DNA of 64,000 bases from Galeruca laticollis (taxonomy: Eukaryota > Arthropoda > Insecta > Coleoptera > Chrysomelidae). Location: contig OY998176.1 of NCBI GenBank assembly GCA_963921935.1, positions 139,698,299 through 139,762,298 of the forward strand, in the 5' to 3' direction. Under the pieces are notes generated by a model. That model had not been told where the DNA came from, made no database searches, and saw nothing but the letters and a program-made list of their open reading frames with translations. Positions 22,212 to 33,859 of the stretch are shown here, piece by piece (the first letter of the stretch is position 1; the number at the start of each line of letters is the position of its first letter). The translations under genes and the position numbers were made by a program.

Positions 22212-22787
22212 CGTGGTGCCGGAAAGCAATTCGCTAGGAGTGAACTTCTACCGTACATGTGTGATTCCAGTAGCCCATTTATCAAGTCAGTCGGAGTGTA
22301 TTGCCTGAAGCCTACGACCTGCGTTCACAATTCAGTTGGACCACTATATTGGATCATCAGCGACCTCCCAGGTACTTGTAAAATTCCTACAAATAATTCT
22401 AATTCGTTTCCTCAAATAAATTGCTTCCATTCAAACATTTCTCAAAAGTTTATCGGTTTAGTAATGTTTAAAAATTACAACTTATAAATAATCAAACTAA
22501 TTTCTTTACTACTACTTACTAGTATTTTCGTTGCATCGTTTTTTATTTCACTTGAAATTATTGTTATAATTTCTCCCTTTAGACCAATAAGTAATCTTAT
22601 TTCTTGATTTGAGTACATAATTGTTATTATGGTACTTTGAATTTGCATGTGTTTGGGTTATTTATTTATTTTATTACAAATCTCACTTGGTAAAATTATT
22701 ATTGCTGTTGTGCCTAATCAAACATCTTAATGAATAATTGGATACCTACTACACATAATAGATATTGGGCCATTATTTCATTTAAAA

Positions 22788-24010
22788 ATGTCTGATAACA
22801 AAGAGATACAAGATGCTCCTCTTGAAAAGAACCAAAGGAAAAGAGCATCTCTAAAATCTAGGTTAACAATTTTTAAAAATTATGTAAACACCATTGAAAT
22901 CAGCTCCGGTGGCACAGAATTTGTTTTTCCCTTGTCTGAATTTAAGTTAAGATTATCCAAATCAAAACTTCTTTTAGACAATTTCGATGAAATTCAACTC
23001 GACATCGAGTGCCAGACATGTGATATACAGGGTGAGATTATTTAGAGAGAACAATTTGAAAATGAATTTTACAGCGTAATTTCTAAGGCAGAAAATATTA
23101 TTGTAATGTTTTTTTTGTTATTTATTTAAACAATAAACGGGTGGGATAAATTTTATACACACGGTAGGTTCACTTACTTAATTTATCTAAACACTAAACT
23201 AATCACTAACTCTTAATTTATATATACTCAGTATATTCACTCAAACTAATTCATATAATCACTTAATTTATATTCACTTATTTACTGTTTATCTCATGAT
23301 GTCAAATTATAAACTAAACTAACTCTTCCTGATCAGTCCCTTATATATTAAAGCCTTTTTTACTAGTAAATTCCGGACTGCGGCTTACACACACAAAAAC
23401 AATTGGTTCTGGGCTTTTCTAGATAAATTGAGTGAATGCAAACGACGAGTACTCAGTGTGTATGTGTTTATCAATCTCCAGCTAAGCGCTTTCGGCTATT
23501 AAGCCATTATCATAGCTGTCGTCATTAAAAAAGAGATCCAAACAGGTGTCAAAACCATCCAGTTGATAAAAAGGAAACAATGCACAAAGGTAAAACATTG
23601 TTATGAGGAAGTCATTAAATTAAAAACATTAAAATTACCCTGTTGAAAGGGAGTACAATTAAAATTTACATGATGGAAATTCCCATTCAGAAATGTAAAC
23701 ACTAGATAAGTCTGGTCACAAAAACAATGTTTAGATAATAGAGTCGTAAACAGTTATAAAAAAACAGTGCGTATCCACCATAATTTTAACTTTGTTACCT
23801 GGCTTAGAAAGGGTCGGATTTAGGGACTATACCAGTGTGCTGCTTCGTAACATTATGCATGCATTTAATGTCGAAGAAGGGGAATCGTTTCGAGAAAATA
23901 GTGTACACGGTTTGCGACATCGTAGCATTTCGAGTTCTAGCAGCGAAAGTCAAAATAATCAAACTTCATCAAATATAAAACTGCCAACAATTCAATTGCC
24001 CAAATTTTAA
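22788..24010 (+). pseudogene. BEL/Pao gag, interrupted and truncated
   Basis: Starts at ATG 22788. KSRLTIFKNYVNTIE (about 22851) and the following ERLEKIE-like helix, then REQFENEFYSVISKAE (about 23046-23093), match the N-terminal domain of BEL gag, with an in-frame TAG at 23043-23045. After about 23110 the reading is lost in unrelated DNA. Gag resumes at the linker NQTSSNIKLPTIQLPKF (about 23957-24007), which normally begins the capsid-like part. At 24008 it runs straight into RT, so most of gag, protease and RT is deleted. Confidence 0.7.
23110..23930. other. Unknown insertion in BEL gag, with PLE-like motif
   Basis: AT-rich DNA between two gag pieces. It contains AAGCGCTTTCGGCTATTAAG at about 23484, a minus-strand hammerhead-like core (see findings). 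No protein domain is recognised. Edges are approximate. Confidence 0.4.
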
Positions 24011-24945
24011 ATGATTTTTATGTTGATGACTTGATTACTGAGTCAGACTCTAAACCCGTACTTATTTTACTATGTCAGGAAATCATGGAAATATTGTCCA
24101 AGGGTTGTTTTCCTCTTCGTAAGTGGGTATCCAACGAGCCGTTAGTTCTGGACGGCATTCAGAAATCTATTAGTTCTTCAAATATTGCCCATTCCTTTGG
24201 ACCGAATGAGAAGAGTTAAACATTGGGACTCAATTGGTATTCGCAATCCGATTGCCTTACGTACTTCATTCATTCTGAGCAACTTCCAAAAACTCTAACC
24301 AAAAGGTCTATTCTTTCAGGAATAGCTAGAATTTTCGTCCCGCAACAATACAGGCTAAAGTCATGCAGCAGCAGATTTGGCTGGAAAAATTGGGATTGGG
24401 TCAATCCGTGCCACTACATATTCATACCGAATGGCTGAAGTTTAGACACCAGCTACCTCAACTGAATAATCTTCAAATCAGTCGCAAGGTAAAGCTGTGT
24501 AATGCCGTCTGTGTCGAATTACAAGGTTTCTGCGATGCCTCTGAGCTAGTCTACGGGGCTTGCCTTCATGTGCGTAGTATTGATGAGTCCGGTAAAGTCC
24601 AGACCAGTTTATTGTGTGCGAAGTCCAAGGTCGCTCCACTTAAGAAAATAACAATTCCCCATCTTGAGCTTTGTGCTGCTCTAATTCTCAGCAGACTTGT
24701 CACCGAGGTTTTGGCTTCTTCTTCTTTAACGTTTACTAGGCAAGTTTACTGGTTCGACTCCACGGTAGTCCTTGGCTGGCTAAAGCTCTCTCCCCATTTA
24801 TTAAAAACCTTTGTTGCAAACAGAGTGTCGGAGATTCAGGAATCAACGGAAACTCCTTATTGGAATCATGTAAGATCGGCGGATAATCCTGCTGACCTCA
24901 TAACCCGAAAAATTAATCCATTATAATTGAAGTCATCGGCCTTTT
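24011..24945 (+). pseudogene. BEL/Pao RT end and RNase H
   Basis: Begins inside the RT catalytic block (FYVDDLITESDS, about 24017-24055), then CFPLRKWVSNEP, a frame change, and SILSGIARIF (about 24310-24340). The long open frame 24363-24926 follows: MQQQIWLEKLGLG, LQGFCDASELVYGACLHV (RNase H first Asp, about 24520-24575), TIPHLELCAALIL (Glu), VYWFDSTVVLGWL (Asp, about 24750-24790) and RSADNPADLITR. This last frame is intact for ~187 codons. Upstream RT fingers are deleted. Confidence 0.85.
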
Positions 24946-26490
24946 GGCGGTATGACCCTGGTTTTTTAAACAGACGGTCGGTACCTGGCCTTCTCAGCTC
25001 CCCAGTATTAATAGTGATGACCTTCCTGAGATTAAGCAAGCTAAACCCGCAACTCTCGTGGCTAGCATTTGGTTCAAATTTCAATTTGAAAAATTTTGTT
25101 GCATGAAGCGCGCTGTAGCGTTTTGTTTTCGTTTCATCAACAACTCACTAGCCCCTGTCAAAAATACAGAGAAAATAGTTGGTCCAATTTCTGTCATTGA
25201 ATTGGAACGTTCCGTTCTTTGCATCGTCAAGCTTGCTCAAGCCGAATCCTTTCCAGCGGAGCTAAGCAATTTGTCCAAAGGTCAATCTCTTCGCCCCCAG
25301 AGCCAAGCTTTTGTCTCTCAACCCATACTCTTTTCGTCAAAGCATCATTTAACGTAGTTATTATTTCAGCATGAACACATGAGACTCCTTCATGCCGGAC
25401 CTCAGCAGCTGTTATACTCTATAAGAGAGTCCTACTGGCCGATCCTCGGGAAAAATCTTGCGAAAAAGACAGTACACAAATGCATATCATGCTTCAAGGT
25501 TCGACCGACATCCAAACACTCTCTTATGGGAAATCTTCCGGCTCCGCGAATCACACCTTCTTTTCCGTTCATAAATACCGGGGTCAATTACGCTGGTTCC
25601 TTTATCTTAAAGGACAGACGAAGCCGTGGGTTTAAAACATATAAGGCGTACGTGAGCCTTTTCATATGCCTTAGTACGAAAGCTGTGCAACTCGAGCAGG
25701 TAACCGATTTGACAAGCGACGTCTTCATTTTCGCATGAAAAAGATTTACTTCTAGAAGAGGCAAACCAGAACACTTGTATTCTGATACCGGTACAAATTT
25801 TGTTGGGTCAAATAACCATTTGATGGAGTTAGGTAATTTCTCAAAACATCACAATGATGAAATCTCTACCTCTAGTTCTTTTCAAGAGATTCAATGGCAC
25901 TTCATACCAGCTTACTCACCTAATTTTGGGGGTCCTTGGCAGGCGGGAGTCAAATCTATGAAAGACCATTTGAAACGCATTTTATCCGAGGCATTGCTTA
26001 CATATGAGGATTTCCAAACAATTTTAGTGCAGGTGGAAGCAATTTCAAATTCTAGACCTCTAAGTCCTTTAAGTCCTGACCCTTCAGATCTTAATCCTCT
26101 CACACCCTCGCACTTCCTCATCGGTCGCACACTTTCTTCAATTCCTGAGTCCAACCATCTGGAAGTAAAAATTACTCGCCTAAATAATTTTCAAAGGCTC
26201 CAACATTACGTCAGCAGCTCTGGAAACGATGGTCTGTCGAGTATATTTCAGAACTCCAAAGTCGTCAGAAGTGGAAACAGAATTCATCTAGTTTACAGGT
26301 GGATCAATTAGTATTAATTAAAGAGCCAAATCTTAACCCTCTACAATGGCGCCTCGGAAGAGTCATCACACTTCATGGAGGTCAAGATGGAATTCCCAGG
26401 GTCCCTACCTTGAGAACTGCCAAGGGTGAAGTGCAAAGAGCAATTACAAATTTGTGTCCACTACCCCTAACCAGTGATACTGAGCAATAG
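24946..26490 (+). pseudogene. BEL/Pao integrase and DUF5641 (broken)
   Basis: The segment 25058-25357 includes the pre-integrase helix block. After a stop, LLHAGPQQLLYSIRESYWPI (about 25382-25441) and CISCFKVRPT form the zinc-binding region. Then comes the core: NTGVNYAGSFILKD with the first Asp replaced by Asn (normally VDYAGP), SDTGTNFVGSN (about 25778; second Asp) and WHFIPAYSPNFGGPWQAG (about 25892-25945; the Glu is Gln). The C-terminal VEAISNSRPLSPLSPDP and HFLIGRTL follow, then a frameshift near 26211 into DUF5641 (VLIKEPNLNPLQWRLGRV). Two altered catalytic residues mean it is inactive. Confidence 0.85.
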
Positions 26491-26532
26491 ATAATTCAAG
26501 TTTGAAAGCTCGCTCTTTCAAGGCGGGGGGCA

Positions 26533-26579
26533 TGTTTCGTTTCACCCTTCATGCTACGCCCATGTCGGCACTATGTTTC
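26533..26579 (+). repeat. BEL 3' LTR start, cut by rearrangement
   Basis: Begins TGTTTCGTTTCACCC immediately after the polypurine tract and breaks off in TATGTTTCC, where the sequence switches to the LINE ORF1 copy. Confidence 0.85.
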
Positions 26580-27575
26580 CTTTTTTCTAGCTTATCTTCT
26601 TCCATGTTCCATCTCCATTCTTGTGATTCTATGTATATTTTCTTGTACCCAACCTTTACCCTATTCCCCTTGTCCTTCTGCCCTTTTGCCTTAATTCGGA
26701 TTTTTTTTGTATCTCTTGATCTTTCTGTGATAGATTATCCTGTATAAACAGTCTTTCTTCTTTTATAAATTTCAGTTTCTGTTTGTTCGTCATTACTTTT
26801 GTTCCTCCTCGTGGTTGGTCAGTCTTACTAGGCAAGTTCTCTCTCCTAACTTCATTGCGCTTTCTACTGCTGTCTTTATATGTAATGATTCTTCCAGAAA
26901 ATTTTTCATTGTGATTCTGTATTATGGGTTCCTATTTTCACTCCTTGTACAACAACATTATATTTTCGGTTTCGATTAGCCGAAAACAGTTACATGGAAT
27001 ATCGGTTTATAAGATGATTCTATACAAGGAAGCGAGCACTACATAATTTGATTTTTGCCGCGGAAATTCTTCGTTTCTGAGAAAACTCGAATTTTTAATT
27101 TTTCTACTCTTAACTAAAATTCGAACGGTGTTTTTAATATTTTTTTTGTTATAGAATAACGTAAAAACATTCAATATAGCGATGTGAACTAATTTTTATT
27201 CGAAAATGTATTTTTATCACAATAATTTTTTATTGATTTTTCCGGGTTTAGAAGTGCCAAAATGTGATAGGAAGATAAAAACTACATATTTTTGTTTGAT
27301 AAATAATTTGCTATACTTTTTCTATATAACTTTTTCCGCGGAAATTATTCATAAGGGCGGTGTTTCGTTTCACCCTTCATGCTACGCCTATGTCGGGACT
27401 ATGGTTTCGGTTACACAAGCAGTGGCGCGACTAGACACGAGAGAGATTATGTTTCGCGCGCAATAGGCGAATACATGCCAAGCATGGTAGAAGTGTTTTC
27501 TGTTTACCTTTGCATTTTTAATGTTATAAATGTCATAAATCATTTTTTAAAAGTTCTAATAAAAGGGTTATGGTT
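26577..27575. repeat. Second copy of the LINE-ORF1 / flank / LTR segment
   Basis: Matches 18599-19445 plus 22024-22125 in the same order: LINE ORF1 fragment (minus), flank, then an LTR uninterrupted by the DNA transposon (27361-27575, ending just after AATAAAAGGG). Identity is about 90% by eye. The LTR here shows the pre-insertion form of the LTR that is split at 19446. Confidence 0.85.
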
Positions 27576-27729
27576 TACAACTTTCTCACATACTTTCGGT
27601 ATCGTGGAGTGAACTGGGGTGCTGGGTGGGGAATATTATATATGTGCGGTTTTTTGCATTTATTGGAGATTTTGACCTTCTTACTGCTCCTTATAATTCA
27701 CAGAAAAAGAGATTTCGTTCGAAATATTA

Positions 27730-28050
27730 TTAATTTGTGAAATTGTCATATTCTAAATGGATACAAAGAATAAGCTCCATGATTGGATCCAAGTTACTTT
27801 TTTTGCAATGGCGTCGCCATAAATATTCGTAAAGGCGATCTGCGAATTCATCTGGTGGAATGTGTTTGCCTTTTAAAAATTTTTTGGCAACAGACCAACA
27901 TGACTCAATTCTTTGAGTATGGACACCTTCCTTGGTAACAAATTCGTCACTATGGTTTACAGTGCGATGCTGATACCCATATTTCATAAGTTTCTTGTCG
28001 CGAACGAGTAAGAGCCATGTCTACAACTTGAGTAGATATTTTTGTTAATA
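27730..28050 (-). pseudogene. Merlin/ISXO2-like transposase C-terminal fragment
   Basis: A minus-strand frame of 85 codons reads RTVNHSDEFVTKEGVHTQRI, ESCWSVAKKFLKG, then DEFADRLYEYLWRR. This is the signature of the ISXO2-like (IS1595/Merlin) DDE domain: VNHS..FVDP..G.HTQ.IE..W......, with the last catalytic Glu in the RIES block. Only the end of the catalytic domain remains, with a frameshift near 27990. Confidence 0.75.
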
Positions 28051-28497
28051 ATATGAACGAAATGATTTAACTCAGCTGAATATAGAATATTAAATTCACA
28101 TATATGTACAATGTAATACATACCTACCTTTTATACTTTATCAGGATTGTAATTTTTATGCTTAATTGACATTTTCTTTCAATTTTCGCATTTATTGACC
28201 ATAGCGACATTAAGTTGATGATAATAGATATTATTCATTGATCTGTGTTAAAGGTCGGGAAGAGGATCACTGCACAGTGGCGAAACAACGCATTTCCCCG
28301 GATATTCATTTTTGTATCGGTGCTTAAACATAAGTGTACAATATAAAATAACAGTAATTTTTCATGTATCTCATTTCGTTACTTCTAAACCGCATTCTAA
28401 AAATCGCAACAGCGCATTTTCCGCGGCAAAATTTTTTCAGTATTATACTCCCTGGGGTATCCAAATGACAAAAAATTCATTTTTTCTTTTTTAACAG

Positions 28498-28670
28498 GTT
28501 TCGGCTAAACGAAACTTGCCCCATATTTTCTCTTCTCATTTTCCAATCGCTCTAATCTATTGTCCATTTTTGTTAAAACTTTCTTAATTTTACTGTTATC
28601 CTCAGTTATCGTCTCTGTCTTAAATAATTCGTTCACCGCACAAAGGTTCCGATTGTTCAGTTTTAATTAC
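28498..28670 (-). pseudogene. LINE ORF1 coiled-coil remnant
   Basis: Minus-strand reading NELFKTETITEDNSKIKKVL then TKMDNRLERLENEKRK forms a short heptad-like helix, as at the N-terminus of RTE-like ORF1 proteins. Fragment only; identification is tentative. Confidence 0.35.
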
Positions 28671-28929
28671 AAATCAATAGGTCTATTCGCTATCACACCG
28701 CGAAAAAAGCCCTCGGTCGGATATCCCGTTGGACCTTCGACCTTTACCGATGATATTTAGCTGTCTTTTTTAATTATAACTTTTATGAATAAACTATGCT
28801 AATCTTACTTGTAACTAATAGGAGAATTATCCACTTGACACGGTAAACTGTTTTTTCTACGAAAAACTATTTAGTCCATTAATTTGCTCGTAATTTTCCT
28901 GAAAAACTAGGTTTATTACGGAGCAGAAA

Positions 28930-29065
28930 TCAACTCAACCTTCCGGATATATACCAGGACCGCAATCCTCACTCCGATACATTTTCTCTATATCGGCAAG
29001 CAATGCATATTCAAAATACTTAAATCTAATTAAAATATCCAGTAGTTCCGGTTGGACTCTGAGGC
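28930..29065 (-). pseudogene. BEL/Pao reverse transcriptase scrap
   Basis: Minus-strand VQPELLDILIRFKYFEYALL then ADIEKMYR (about 29060-28970) matches the first catalytic block of BEL/Pao RTs (L..ILLRFR.....L.ADIEKMYRQ), with the motif A Asp present. It is broken on both sides. Confidence 0.6.
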
Positions 29066-30854
29066 ACTTTGAGGAGATATCATTCGGCGAAATTTGCGAA
29101 GCATATAATGTGATAAATCAGGACAACTTCTTGCTAATAGAATCATAAGTTATACAATATTCTCTGTAAAAGCCAACTTTACCAGATTATCAATAGTAAT
29201 TCTACAAGTGTAATGATGATTATCGAAATATGAATACCTTCGTTTTAGAGAAACTTATAATGTTGCTTGGAAACCTTCCTTAAAGCAACATTATATGTTA
29301 CGAAAAAGAGAAGGTATTTGGGATAATCATGTTTGTTAAGATTATTTAATGACAGAAACAACGTAAGTGAAGAAAATAAATATCTATTTATTATGATTGA
29401 TAATATCGAGTCTCGCAAAATTCACTAAATTGCTTCCATATGTAATTGTTCGAATTACGGTATTATCGGGAAAGTTTTTTCTACTTCCTTTGCAATCTGC
29501 TTCAGATTATAATCACCAAATCTATTTGCTGCAGGAGGATTAATTTTAATCACCACGTCTGACATTTATGACATGTCAATTTCACTTCATTACCTACATA
29601 TATCTATTTTGGTCTGTGATTCAACCAATTAAATGCCGGAATACAACATCGAAAACACAATGATTTCCGATTATCAACATGCATTTATCCACCAATCAAA
29701 TTCATGCGGTTGATCTGTCATTGAATGCAGTAAATTATTTAAGCAAACCAAAAAAGTTTACTGTTGTTAATAAACATAAAAAATGTGACTTAATTATCTA
29801 TTCAATGCAGGATAGACGTTTGCAAGAAATCTTTTGATAACATTAGTGTAAAATCTACAATGTTAAATCATTTATCAAAGTTATACTGTATATGATGATT
29901 CTCAGTACTAACTTTCACAATATTATCGCTCCGAAAACCCATACATATTTCAATTGATCAGTATAATTTCTAGCGTCGGCAAAAGTCGAAGCAAAAAATG
30001 CAAGTTCCATTTGCATGCGGAGAGACCCTTTTCTCTCTTCGGCTTATTTCCGCACTTCGTTATTTAGAAGGATAATCTTCTGAACAATTACCGAAAAAGG
30101 CATTTGAGCATTCAGATAATGGAGAAGATTCCACAGATATTCTCACTGACTTCTAGCGATTGTAAAATTTTTTATGACAAAGAATGAAATTATTCGATTT
30201 TCATCCATTCACGAACGACAAAAGTTTCACAATTATTTGTGTAAGTATGGTGATCGATTTTGTTTTAATCTCTGTACCTTATTTTCAAAAGTTATATATA
30301 ATCTACTTGCGCTTTCTGTTTTCAAGGGTGTAAATCTAACGATAAGTGAAAAAAATTGGATAATACGTACTCAAGCATTTTATGAATTAAGATACATAAA
30401 TATCTCGAAATAAATTTGTAATATACTACTAGTATTAAACCCTAGAAACTTCCCTAATGGCGAAAATAACATTAAAAATTATTTTTTTCCTATAAATTGA
30501 TTTACTTGTGAATTTAAATTACAAAAAATTGTGTTCGTATGTGGACTATTCATCCACAACTAGATTAGAAATCTGAGAGCTCCAAAATCCTGGTTTTACA
30601 CGCTCCTAAATTGTCTCTAAAAAATATGATTGATTTTTTGTCTGTAAGTCAGTACATTTTCAAGCTATTGTAGTTTAAAAATATGCATCTGAAAGGTTAT
30701 TTGAAGGTCTACAAGTCTTGGATTATTACAAAGTCAAAATACGTAAGTGGTGGAAAAGTTGTCGTGGGTAATATCTGATTTCATCCAAGTCTTCAATTTA
30801 TAATCAAGAGTTTCAGGAAAAAGTGAAATGATTTAAAAAAATATATTTCCTCAC
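29066..30854. other. Noncoding DNA, probably receptor-gene intron or flank
   Basis: AT-rich with no recognised gene. A small ATG frame of 36 codons on the minus strand (about 29580-29470) has no identifiable domain. A hairpin at 29233-29319 is listed separately. Confidence 0.4.
29233..29319. repeat. Imperfect hairpin (~87 nt)
   Basis: AATACCTTC pairs with GAAGGTATT, and TATAATGTTGCT with AGCAACATTATA, separated by a mismatched 14-nt region and a loop of about 13 nt. The size fits a short fold-back or microRNA-like precursor, but no expression evidence exists. Confidence 0.5.
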
Positions 30855-31021
30855 CTAATACTTTCTGTTCTTGATCTCGGTGACCAGTCTTTACTTCTAC
30901 TTCCGGATCTAAGACTTCTTGGTCCCAATGATCTTCTTGTTTTCCAATTTTCGAAATGATGTCGGAGGGTATTTTGAACTTCAGTGTTCAAAAAGCAGTA
31001 AAATAAAGCAACAGTGAATCC
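30855..31021 (-). CDS. Exon of class B GPCR (diuretic hormone/CRF-type receptor)
   Basis: A 167-bp exon bounded on the minus strand by acceptor TCTGTTGCAG (31023-31022 is the AG) and donor GTGAGG (from 30854), with an open frame throughout. It encodes the end of transmembrane helix 7 (GFTVALFYCFLNTEVQ), helix 8 (NTLRHHFENWKTRR) and a Ser/Arg-rich cytoplasmic tail (SRSKDWSPRSRTESIR). The YCFLN.EVQ....R block is diagnostic of secretin-family receptors for CRF-like peptides. In insects the closest group I know is the DH44-type diuretic hormone receptor, acting at the plasma membrane via Gs/cAMP. Phase 0 start (Gly) and phase 2 end. No other exon of this gene could be confirmed in the window; upstream exons should lie at higher coordinates or beyond. 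Confidence 0.65.
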
Positions 31022-33639
31022 CTGCAACAGATAATTATTTTAAATAACTTGTCCTCATTTAACACTACTAACACTACCAAACGTTGCGAATTGAATCACG
31101 ATAATCACATGAAAAATGGTTACCAACGCAAAAAATGTGATAATGTTTTCGCATCCGCTCATTAATGACAGAGCAAACTATCCAGTCATGATAAAAGTGA
31201 TATTTATAAGCATACAATTTATTCAGCATTGAGCAAGCAAGTAAGGGCGGATAATATTAAAACAAAGGAACTGCCAAATAAGTGAATATCAGAACAAAGG
31301 CCAATAACTGCCCTCACCTGTTTCATTTGGTGCTTTATGACGCTATGAGCATTCTAAAATGCAACAATGTACTATATATATGTGACAGAGAAATGAAACT
31401 ACTCTGGATATGATTGATTTTCAGTTTTTGGCAACGACATCTTGATGGAATTTCATAGCCTCCCTATAGCAAAGATAGTAAATGAAAGTATATTCCAAGC
31501 AATGAGTTGATAACCTTGTTCCTTTGAATGGAATTATGATATAGCGACATTTTTTTCACTATTTTGTGAGCAATAAGCAAAATTTTTTGCTAACGACATT
31601 AGAAAACAATATTTGTTCTTATGTTTTATGATGAGTATAGATATATTATGAGAATATATTACTCTTTTAGAAAAAAAAGTTAGTGTTGTCCTGACTACTC
31701 CTCATGTAATGAGTGAAAACTATTTACTCATTTTTCCAGGAAAAAACCAGTATGAAACCATGAATTCCCTTATTTATCCTGAAGGATGGCAGCACAATGT
31801 TGACCAGATAAAGCACATTAACTCATTTTTATTAACTATGAAATACTCCAGTTGAAAATATATTTTATTATTTATAAAAGCACTTCAATACTTTCTTCTG
31901 TTAGTCAGTTATTAGAAATATGATGTTAATAACACAGGATTTTGATTTCTTTGTACCATTTTTTCCAAAAGTATGTGAGAAATATGAGGAAAAACCCCAT
32001 ATTTATTGAGACTCTTTCCCGAAAAATTAATTTCTCGTAAACTTCTCTCCTTTATTATTGCTCAATGAAGAGTGATGAGTAATAAATAGAAAAAACAATT
32101 CATTTTACTTTGTTGCGAAAAGTTCTGCTCATTGGAAGCTCGATACATTATTGGAGTGAAAATTTCATAAAATAATGGGGTCACTGGGCCCTACAACTTT
32201 CCGCTTATTGTTCATTATAACGAAATGCTTTCCCATTTCCAATCAACAGAAGTAATTTCAGTAATAAACGTCAAGATTATTGCCACTCTACAAAACTTCT
32301 TATGAGAAATTAGGAAGTGGAAAAGTAATTCAAAATATTATTGGTACAGAATTATATATAAAATTGCGCTTTGTTTTGATTGTAATGCGATTTATGTATG
32401 CTACAAATTTTAGGTTATTAATTGGTTACAGATTTGACCAATGTATATGACTAAAAATCTTTGCTAGATAGAGTATTTGAATGACTTCAATTTCCAAGCT
32501 AGTATGAAGACATTTTTAGAATATTCCTTCTCTAGTGTATTATTTCCACATAGACGTTAATCGAATGGTACTTTGCACGCCATTTTGATCAAATGAAACA
32601 TTATTTCCAGTAGATTCTGGCGCTATGGATCTCTGCTTACACAGTATTCAATAATTTTCCACTTCATTTAGGTAACGGTTGGATTAAGCAAGATATGTAA
32701 AAGTTTTGGTAACCACGTTTGTCATTCTTTTGAGAAATTTTTCATGGAACTAACTATATAATTGCCCAAGTAATACTCGTCGATTTCATACAGACCAAAT
32801 GCAAACAAAATATCCTCAAAATAGGACGGGGAAAATATCAACAGGTTCCGTTAAGTTTCTAATATCCTGAAATCTCGGGTTTCTATCCATGACGTCAACA
32901 GACCATAGTTCTACAGTTTGAAGATAGCCGTTTGAATCTGATATGGAAATACACCTATCAGCCGTCGCTTCTTGGCCCCAAGGTCAACGAGTCTGTCAAT
33001 ACCATTCTGATTATAATTGGTTAAGTACCTAGTATTATCATTATGATGGGAATCGAATATTCCTTAACTAATTGCTAAAATTAACAATTGTTGTTATTAT
33101 AAGTGTTGTACGAAGGATATTTTAGATCTCACCAGTAAGTACCATGATCATATTTATTCTATTCCTATGTAAATTGACCCGAGTTATTTACCTCAATGGG
33201 GACGAATATTTAGAATCATTCTACTTACTGTTTTATATAGAATACCTAACGAGAGCTATAAGTTCGTACCACCGGTATTTTAAAAATGCAGCGAGGTCTA
33301 GTATTAAAGGAAGAATCAGTCACTTTCACCATCAAATTAATTTCTTACTACAATATAGAAAAAGTTATTTTACTCAACGAACCACTCATTTTAAACGTAG
33401 CAAGATTTAACACACATTAAAACGGAACAAAGAGAGTGAGAAAAATATTTATTGGACAAATTCTGTGAGTGAAAACATTTCTTTGCAAATTTTGACAAAA
33501 ATTCCCGATCGAAAAAACATATTTGTGTTTCCACAAGTTTGTGATACGTTCGACATAAATAGAATGCAGATTATCTTACCTTGTAACAAGTAAGAAGTAT
33601 AAATTATTAATAAAAATCCAAGTCACATTCAATATAGAA
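31022..33639. other. Noncoding DNA, presumed receptor intron
   Basis: AT-rich, no recognised mobile element. A plus-strand exon-like frame at 32917-33019 and a 36-nt minus-strand candidate exon near 31305-31340 are discussed separately. An 88-codon frame at 33144-33410 has no recognisable domain. Confidence 0.4.
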
Positions 33640-33859
33640 AACAGATTATTTCCCTGAAGGAACTGGCTCTGGATTCTTCATCTTGTTGGTGTTTCTTTTT
33701 ACTACCTATAGACGAAGGTTACGGTCAGACAGAGATGGCGTAACGTACGCCATCTACGAGAGGGTGTTGTAATCCGATGGAGACACTGTGTGAGCGTTGC
33801 CTACGTGGTAATAAGTAAGGGTGGTTGCGTGGATGGCAGGGGCAGACAGTGGTGACGAT

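Larger units (their letters stand above)
19352..26579 (+). mobile_element. BEL/Pao LTR retrotransposon, internally deleted and interrupted
   Basis: The 5' LTR starts at TGTTTCGTTTCACCC (19352) and ends in ACA at 22211, but is split by a DNA transposon at about 19446-22020. A primer-binding-like GTGGTGCCGG follows the LTR. Gag starts at 22788 and is interrupted at about 23110-23930. A large internal deletion fuses gag to the end of RT near 24010. RNase H, integrase and DUF5641 follow to 26490. A polypurine tract (AAGGCGGGGGG, about 26520-26530) precedes the 3' LTR start at 26533, which is cut after ~45 bp by a rearrangement. The LTR cap, PPT and gene order are seen; family assignment is from established BEL/Pao motifs. 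Confidence 0.85.

Noticed and set aside
29470..29580. 36-codon minus-strand frame starting MSDVVIKINPPAANRF
   Set aside because: Too short, no homologue recognised, no splice context.
31305..31340. 36-nt minus-strand micro-exon candidate with AG and GTGAGG borders
   Set aside because: Its peptide does not fit the expected TM6-TM7 sequence of the receptor; chance splice-site spacing is likely in AT-rich DNA.
33144..33410. 88-codon plus-strand frame
   Set aside because: Composition typical of random AT-rich DNA and no domain.
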